NCBI GenBank assembly: GCA_902803675.1
Contig: CADCQZ010000292.1
Coordinates: 1-10,762, forward strand
Length of the DNA: 10,762 nt
Direction of reading: 5' to 3'
Source: an uncultured Eubacteriales bacterium
Lineage (GTDB): Bacteria > Bacillota_A > Clostridia > Christensenellales > Aristaeellaceae
Numbering within the stretch: the stretch's first letter is position 1; the number at the start of each line of letters is the position of its first letter. Of the stretch, positions 6,218 to 10,762 are shown piece after piece. Under the pieces are notes generated by a model. That model was given only the letters and a program-made list of their open reading frames with translations. It ran no database searches and had not been told where the DNA came from. The translations under genes were made by a program, and so were the position numbers.

Positions 6218-6227
6218 ATGGTACAAT
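6199..6227 (+). promoter_or_regulatory. Extended -10 promoter of the right operon
   Basis: -35 TTGCAA (6199-6204), a 17-base spacer and -10 TACAAT (6222-6227) with upstream TATGG. Transcription should begin near 6234, leaving a short leader of about 26 bases before the TIM-barrel start. No other good promoter is visible up to the binding-protein gene at 7172, so it may serve the entire right block. Confidence 0.82.
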
Positions 6228-6259
6228 CCGTGCATTGAAACGGAAAGGAAATGTTCGCA

Positions 6260-7093
6260 ATGCCTTCTTTGGGGCAGAACCTTTGGTTCGGTTTTTTTGA
6301 TATCCCGCTGGAAGACCGCCTGCGGGCCGTGAGAGCGGCCGGCTTTGACGACGTGATGATCTGGTGGGCGCCCAGCGAGCGCGCCAAGCCCAGCTTTCCG
6401 GGCCGGATCAGGGACGGGGGGCCGGAGGGGGTCTATGAGGCGGCCGTGAAGGCGGGCCTCGGGATCCGCACGGCGCATTTCCCCACCTGGCGGGCGGAAG
6501 CCCTGTGGCTGGACGATGAGCAGGGGGAGGACTACGAGCGCGAGTTCGCCGCCGCCCTGAAAGCCTGCGGGGAGCGGGGCATCAAAAACCTTGTGATGCA
6601 CACCACCCGCAAGCTGGTCACGCCGCCGCCCAACATGACGGGGGCGGAGCGCCTGAGGCGCCTGACGGACCTGGCGGAGAAGGCCGGGGTCGACATCGCG
6701 GTGGAGAACACCCGGTTCCCGGAATACAACCGGTTCCTGTTCGAGCGGGTGCCCCATCCGCGGGTGCGCTTCTGCTATGACTGCGGGCACGAGCACTGCT
6801 TCACCCCGGGGCAGGACGTGCTCGGGGAATTCGGCTCCATGATGGTGACCATGCACCTGCACGACAACAACGGCCCCGCGGCGGGGGACGAGCACGCCAT
6901 GCCCGGGGAGGGGAACGTCGATTTCGCCGCCCTGGCGCCCCGGCTCAAAGCCATGGCGCCGGAGAGCTACAACCTGGAGAGCCAGGTGACGCGTCGGGAC
7001 GAGGAGGCCGGGATGGGCCTGGAGGAATACCTTGACAAGTCCGTGACCGCGCTCAGGGCCATCGTTTCCGGCAAGGCGCCCCCGAGGCTGTGA
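6260..7093 (+). CDS. Sugar phosphate isomerase/epimerase-like TIM-barrel protein
   Basis: 277-residue cytoplasmic protein of the xylose-isomerase-like/AP endonuclease 2 TIM-barrel superfamily, a usual full length. The expected metal-site residues fall on successive strands: E149 (AVENT), D174 with H177 (FCYDCGH), H201 with D202 (MHLHDNNG) and E240 (YNLES). The HAMPGEGNVDF segment (212-222) is also typical. Members isomerise, epimerise or dehydrate sugars, inosose or hydroxypyruvate; some are endonuclease IV-like, but the carbohydrate-type loop is a better fit. The ATG at 6260 is chosen because AAAGGA lies 10 bases upstream; an ATG three codons earlier (6251) is only one base from that site, though a weaker GGA could serve it. 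It stands directly before the right importer, 78 bases upstream, so it may process the imported solute. Confidence 0.87.
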   Translation: MPSLGQNLWFGFFDIPLEDRLRAVRAAGFDDVMIWWAPSERAKPSFPGRIRDGGPEGVYEAAVKAGLGIRTAHFPTWRAEALWLDDEQGEDYEREFAAALKACGERGIKNLVMHTTRKLVTPPPNMTGAERLRRLTDLAEKAGVDIAVENTRFPEYNRFLFERVPHPRVRFCYDCGHEHCFTPGQDVLGEFGSMMVTMHLHDNNGPAAGDEHAMPGEGNVDFAALAPRLKAMAPESYNLESQVTRRDEEAGMGLEEYLDKSVTALRAIVSGKAPPRL

Positions 7094-7099
7094 CCGCAC

Positions 7100-7119
7100 C
7101 GCGGCGCAAAAAGGCCGCG
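7100..7119 (+). repeat. Small GC hairpin between the TIM-barrel and binding-protein genes
   Basis: CGCGGC (7100-7105) and GCCGCG (7114-7119) form a 6-bp stem around GCAAAAAG, 6 bases after the TIM-barrel stop codon. No U-tract follows directly (GTGAGG), so full termination is unlikely; it may shape or stabilise the mRNA end. I find no convincing promoter between here and 7172, so the importer genes are probably read through from the promoter at 6199-6227. Confidence 0.45.
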
Positions 7120-7171
7120 TGAGGATAGGACCCGTTTTACTTCGGAACATATTTTTAAGGAGGAAATACCC

Positions 7172-8296
7172 ATGAAAAAGATCCTGGCCCTGCTTCTTTC
7201 CGTCCTGATGATCCTTTCCGTCATCCCCGCCCTGGCGGATGTACAGGAAGTGGTGGACGGCGCCAAAGACCTGACCCATGACGAACTGGTGGAAAAAGCC
7301 ATGGCGGAAAGCGGCCCCTTCGTCGTCGCCGGCACCACCAGCCGCATCGCCACCGCCGCCGAGAACTTCGCGGCGCTCTACGGCATCGAGGTGAACGCCA
7401 CCAACCTGAAGGACCTGGAGATCTACACCAAGCTGGAGTCCGAGAGCATGGACATGGTGATGATCCAGGACGGCGCCCAGCTGCTTGACGCCATCGACGC
7501 CGGCATCGTCATCAACTACGTGCCCGCCAGCATCAAGGAATTCGTAAGCGAGGGCGATCAGGTGCCCCTGGCCCATCAGTTCACCAACAAGCTGTTCATC
7601 TACAACAACAAGGGCGACAGCGTGCCCGCCATCAGGAACGTGTGGGAGCTGACCGACCCGGCCATGAAGGGCAACATCATCTTCAAGAGCCCCACCGGTG
7701 AGCAGGTCAACATGAACTTCCTGGTGATGCTCACCAGCGAGTACTGGTCCGGCAAGCTGGCGGAAGCCTACAAGGCCTGGAAGGGCGAGGACATCGACCT
7801 GGGCGACTATCCCACCGCCGGCCACAAGTGGATCGCCGAGTTCCTGCCCAACTGCGCCTTCGGCAAGTCCGATACCAACATCGCCGAGGAGATCAGCCAG
7901 GACACCGCCGCCGGCAAGATCGGCCTGTTCGTGCTCAGCAAGCTGCGCTCCTCTTCCGTGATCTCCGAGAACCTGACCCCCGCGGTGTACGCGGCCCAGG
8001 CCGAAGGCTACAGGGTGGAGCCCTTTGCCGGCTTCATGTACCCGATCTACGCCATGGTGTCCGCCAACGCCAACCGTCCCTACACCGCCATGCTGTTCAT
8101 CGAGTACCTGATGACCGCTGACGGCTTCGCGCCCTGGAGCGGCAGCATCGGTTCCTACTCCGGCAACAGCACCATCCCCGAGAAGGAGGGCGACCTGCCG
8201 CTGAGCGTGTACAAGGACACCCTGGTGGTGGAGGATCCCCTGTTCATCCTGGACCATATGGACGTGGAAGACTTCGTGAAGATGTATCTGCAGTGA
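7172..8296 (+). CDS. Secreted ABC solute-binding protein (right system)
   Basis: 374-residue extracytoplasmic binding protein for the right importer. The signal peptide (1-22) has K2-K3, a Leu-rich core and a type I cleavage motif ALA before D23, with no lipobox cysteine. After an acidic helical lead (LTHDELVEKAMAESG) the chain follows a periplasmic-binding fold of the group using two-domain permeases: FVVAGTTSR near 50-58, an internal DMVMIQDG segment, WELTDPAMKGNIIFKSP in the hinge region, and a C-terminal IEYLMTADGF typical of these proteins. It is clearly different from the left binding protein and I cannot name its ligand. The ATG at 7172 has AAGGAGG 8 bases upstream. It is followed after 14 bases by a strong hairpin and then by the fused permease. 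Confidence 0.9.
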   Translation: MKKILALLLSVLMILSVIPALADVQEVVDGAKDLTHDELVEKAMAESGPFVVAGTTSRIATAAENFAALYGIEVNATNLKDLEIYTKLESESMDMVMIQDGAQLLDAIDAGIVINYVPASIKEFVSEGDQVPLAHQFTNKLFIYNNKGDSVPAIRNVWELTDPAMKGNIIFKSPTGEQVNMNFLVMLTSEYWSGKLAEAYKAWKGEDIDLGDYPTAGHKWIAEFLPNCAFGKSDTNIAEEISQDTAAGKIGLFVLSKLRSSSVISENLTPAVYAAQAEGYRVEPFAGFMYPIYAMVSANANRPYTAMLFIEYLMTADGFAPWSGSIGSYSGNSTIPEKEGDLPLSVYKDTLVVEDPLFILDHMDVEDFVKMYLQ

Positions 8297-8310
8297 TCCG
8301 ACCCGATCAC

Positions 8311-8348
8311 GGCGCGCGGCGGCACCGACTGCCGCGCGCCTTTTCCTT
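8311..8348 (+). terminator. Terminator-like hairpin after the right binding-protein gene
   Basis: GGCGCGCGGC (8311-8320) and GCCGCGCGCC (8331-8340) make a perfect 10-bp all-GC stem with a 10-base loop, followed by TTTTCCTT. It looks like an intrinsic terminator with an imperfect U-tract, 14 bases after the stop codon and 41 bases before the permease start. Because the permease and ATPase have no visible promoter of their own, partial read-through is likely and would keep binding protein in excess. Confidence 0.75.
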
Positions 8349-8388
8349 GGATCTCCGGTATCCCCGTGAGGCATAAAGGGGGCTTATC

Positions 8389-10215
8389 ATGGAGCAGACT
8401 CAGATCCGGAAAGTTCAGACCAGGAAGATGGTCGGGCGCTTCAGGGGCTGGCTGAGCAGGCCCGCCAACATCATCCTGCTTATCTTCGCCGTCGCCCTGA
8501 CCGTGCTGACGCTCTATCCGCTTTTATCGCTGCTGTCGGAGACCGTGACGGTGCATCTGGGGCGGGAGAAGCGGGCCACCGGCCTGGACGTGGGCGCCTT
8601 TACCTGGTGGCACTATCAGAGGATATTCGCCACCGCCGAGAACAAATACAGCGAGCTGCAGTTCTACCAGCCCTTCTGGAACACGATGGCGGTGTCCGTC
8701 ACCTCCTCGATCATCGCGATCCTCTTCGGCGGCATCGTGGCGTTCCTCATCACCAGGACCAATCTCAAGTTCAAGAAATTCGTGTCCGCGGTGTTCGTGT
8801 TCCCCTACATCATGCCCTCCTGGACCCTGGCCCTGTTCTGGGAGACCTTCTTCAAGAACGTGAACATCGGGCTCAAGACCTCCAACGGCATCATGGCCTC
8901 GGTGTTCGGGATCTACATGCCGGAGTGGTTCGTGTACGGGTTTTTCCCCATCGCCCTGGTGCTGGGGCTGCACTACGCGCCCTTCGCCTATATCCTGATA
9001 GGCGGCATCCTGCGCAACATGGACGCCAACCTGGAGGAGGCGGCGACCATCCTGCGCACCCCGCGCTGGCGCATCATCGCCCGCATCACCCTGCCCATCG
9101 TGCGGCCGGCCATGCTGTCCACCTTCCTGCTGGTGTTTGCCTCATCCATGAGCGCCTACTCCGTGCCCGTGTTCCTCGGGTCACCGGTGCGGTACTACGT
9201 GCTGAGCACCTCCATGAAGGAGCTGATGAACAACTTCAAGGGCCAGGCCTACATCATCGTGGGCGTGATGATCCTCTTCGGCGTGGCCATCCTGATGCTC
9301 AACCAGAAGGTGACCAATTCCCGGAAGCAGTTCACCACGGTGACGGGCAAGTCCGGCCAGATCTCCAAGATCAACCTGAAAAAGGCCAATGTGCCCATCG
9401 CGGTACTGCTGGTGATCATCCTCCTTATGGTGGCGGTGGTGCCTCTCATCACCTTCGCGCTGGAGAGCGTGATCGTCAAGGCCGGCGACTACAGCCTGAG
9501 CAACATGACCCTGGACTTCTGGATCGGCACCGACCTGACCAAACGCCTGGATCAGGGCGACTCCACGGGCATCCTGCTCAACCCCAAGGTGTGGAACGCT
9601 CTGGGCACGTCCCTGGGCCTGGCGCTGACCTGCGCCCTGGTGGCCGGCACATGCGGCATCCTGGTGGGCTACGGCGTGGCCAAGCGCCGGGGCAGCCGCC
9701 TGGCGTCCTGGGTGAACAGCCTGAGCTTCTTCCCCTACCTGATGCCCTCCCTGGCCTTCGGCGCCATCTACCTGAGCATGTCCGCCCGGTTCGAATGGCT
9801 GCACGGCTTCGTGCTGCTGGCGCTGGCCGGGTCCATCAAGTATCTGCCCTTCGCCTCCCGCAGCGGCGTGAACGCCATGCTGCAGCTGTCCGGTGAGATC
9901 GAGGAGGCCGCGGTGATCACCGGCGTGCCCTGGTGGAAGCGCATGCTGCGGGTGATCTTCCCCATCCAGAAGAGCTCATTCCTGTCCGGATACCTGCTGC
10001 CGCTGGTGTCCTGCATGCGGGAACTGAGCTTGTTCGTGCTGATCGTGCCCACGTCCAACATGCTGCTCACCACCATGCTGATGCAGTACTCCGAGAAGGG
10101 CTGGGCGCAGTTCGGCAACGCGATCAATTTGCTGATCATTATCGTGGTGCTGCTGGTGAACTTCCTCGTGAACAAGCTGACCGGCGCATCCATAGACAAG
10201 GGGGTCGGTGGCTGA
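8389..10215 (+). CDS. ABC importer permease, two fused permease domains (right system)
   Basis: 608-residue inner-membrane protein with two permease domains in one chain, about twelve hydrophobic segments (first near 27-52, second half starting near 335). Longer hydrophilic stretches sit outside the membrane after the first segment of each half (about 53-95 and 360-400). The ATPase-docking loop of half 2 is canonical (E506-A-A to G512, then FP). In half 1 (E217-A-A) the conserved glycine is replaced by R223, followed by T-P-R-W. The N-terminus is basic and cytoplasmic. The ATG at 8389 has AAAGGGGG 6 bases upstream. Its stop codon overlaps the ATPase start by one base (TGATG). It has the same design as the left permease but a distinct sequence, so the two systems are paralogous rather than recent duplicates. 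Confidence 0.93.
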   Translation: MEQTQIRKVQTRKMVGRFRGWLSRPANIILLIFAVALTVLTLYPLLSLLSETVTVHLGREKRATGLDVGAFTWWHYQRIFATAENKYSELQFYQPFWNTMAVSVTSSIIAILFGGIVAFLITRTNLKFKKFVSAVFVFPYIMPSWTLALFWETFFKNVNIGLKTSNGIMASVFGIYMPEWFVYGFFPIALVLGLHYAPFAYILIGGILRNMDANLEEAATILRTPRWRIIARITLPIVRPAMLSTFLLVFASSMSAYSVPVFLGSPVRYYVLSTSMKELMNNFKGQAYIIVGVMILFGVAILMLNQKVTNSRKQFTTVTGKSGQISKINLKKANVPIAVLLVIILLMVAVVPLITFALESVIVKAGDYSLSNMTLDFWIGTDLTKRLDQGDSTGILLNPKVWNALGTSLGLALTCALVAGTCGILVGYGVAKRRGSRLASWVNSLSFFPYLMPSLAFGAIYLSMSARFEWLHGFVLLALAGSIKYLPFASRSGVNAMLQLSGEIEEAAVITGVPWWKRMLRVIFPIQKSSFLSGYLLPLVSCMRELSLFVLIVPTSNMLLTTMLMQYSEKGWAQFGNAINLLIIIVVLLVNFLVNKLTGASIDKGVGG

Positions 10216-10762
10216 TGCCTGAGATCAGATTAGAGCATGTCACGAAAAGGTTCGCAAAATTCGTCGCGGTGGACGATCTGGACCTTGTGATCGAGGATAA
10301 CGACTTTATTACGCTCCTGGGGCCCTCCGGCTGCGGCAAGACCACCACCTTGCGCATGATCGCCGGCCTGGAGACGCCCACGGAGGGGCGCATCACCATC
10401 GGGGACACCGTGGTGTTCGACGCGGACAGGGGCATCGACCTGCCGCCCATCAAGCGCGACGTGGGCTTCCTGTTCCAGAACTACGCCCTGTGGCCCCATA
10501 TGACGGTGTACCAGAACATCGCCTTCGGCCTGGAGAACCTCAAATGGGACAAGAAGCGCATCGCCGACCGGGTGGCGGAGCTGCTGGCCACGCTGCATAT
10601 CGAGCAGTTCGCCAAACGGTATCCGTCCGAGCTGTCCGGCGGCCAGCAGCAGCGCGTGGCGATCGCCCGCACCCTGGCTCCCGGGCCCAAGGTATTGTTC
10701 ATGGATGAGCCGCTGAGCAACCTGGACGCCAAGCTGCGCATGGAGATGCGCACGGAGCTCAA
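10215..10762 (+). CDS. ABC importer ATP-binding protein (right system), 3' end cut by window
   Basis: The first 182 codons of an ATPase are present, open to the window edge. It starts MPEIRLEHVTKRF and contains Walker A GPSGCGKT (36-43), the Q-loop Q88 in FLFQNYALWPH, the signature LSGGQ (140-144), Walker B VLFMDE (160-165) and D-loop SNLD (168-171). The switch histidine and any C-terminal TOBE domain lie beyond the window. F13 takes the place of the usual A-loop tyrosine. The ATG at 10215 overlaps the permease stop by one base and has AAGGGGG 10 bases upstream, so translational coupling is likely. It belongs to the PotA/FbpC-like group and completes the right importer. Confidence 0.93.
   Translation, partial: MPEIRLEHVTKRFAKFVAVDDLDLVIEDNDFITLLGPSGCGKTTTLRMIAGLETPTEGRITIGDTVVFDADRGIDLPPIKRDVGFLFQNYALWPHMTVYQNIAFGLENLKWDKKRIADRVAELLATLHIEQFAKRYPSELSGGQQQRVAIARTLAPGPKVLFMDEPLSNLDAKLRMEMRTEL

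Noticed and set aside
7032..7037. Consensus -35 hexamer TTGACA inside the TIM-barrel gene
   Set aside because: No -10 hexamer is found 16-18 bases downstream, where the sequence is GC-rich coding DNA.
6068..8374. 768-codon open frame on the minus strand
   Set aside because: It runs antisense across the TIM-barrel gene, the intergenic region and the binding-protein gene. It shows no recognisable domain and its composition mirrors the sense genes.
8607..9896. 429-codon plus-strand frame inside the right permease
   Set aside because: A frame-shifted shadow rich in R, H and G with no membrane segments. The overlapping 608-residue frame has clear transmembrane segments and docking loops.

Overview
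The window reads as chromosomal DNA from a GC-rich member of the Bacillota, probably an uncultured gut or rumen Clostridia relative. This is inferred from four things: strong AGGAGG-type ribosome binding sites, promoters with a TATG extension upstream of the -10, Lys-rich signal peptides of the form MKKILAL, and strong G/C preference at third codon positions. I see no rRNA, tRNA, CRISPR array, transposase or phage gene.

Layout. The genes form two divergent blocks that separate at about 6072-6259. The left block, on the minus strand, holds two operons. Nearest the divergence is a small zinc-ribbon protein, then a GNAT acetyltransferase, then a protein with two GNAT domains in tandem (6071 down to 4225). 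It has a clear sigma-A type promoter at 6126-6154. Next is a complete ABC importer of the iron/sugar-phosphate/polyamine type: solute-binding protein, ATPase and a double-length fused permease (4121 down to 248). Its promoter, at 4192-4220, is near consensus. The right block, on the plus strand, starts with a xylose-isomerase-like TIM-barrel protein (6260-7093) behind an extended -10 promoter. A second, different importer follows: solute-binding protein, fused permease and ATPase, the last cut off by the window end.

How the parts fit. The window therefore carries two complete or nearly complete importers of the same architecture (secreted binding protein, one polypeptide with both permease halves, one ATPase) but in different gene order: binding protein-ATPase-permease on the left, binding protein-permease-ATPase on the right. 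Both binding proteins have signal peptides ending in ALA and no lipobox cysteine. In both operons a strong GC hairpin sits 14-15 bases after the binding-protein stop codon, which would suit making more binding protein than membrane parts. The two transporter-side promoters share a block of 16 positions with two differences, and each has an inverted repeat whose arms flank the -35 hexamer. Common or parallel regulation is a reasonable guess. The substrates cannot be read from the sequence. The TIM-barrel enzyme next to the right importer, and the absence of an adjacent-tyrosine pair in the left binding protein, favour a carbohydrate or phosphorylated organic solute over ferric iron, but this is inference.

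The first 247 bases contain no supported gene. They hold a 17-bp perfect hairpin just after the left permease, an AT-rich pyrimidine/purine strand-biased tract and a second GC-rich hairpin.
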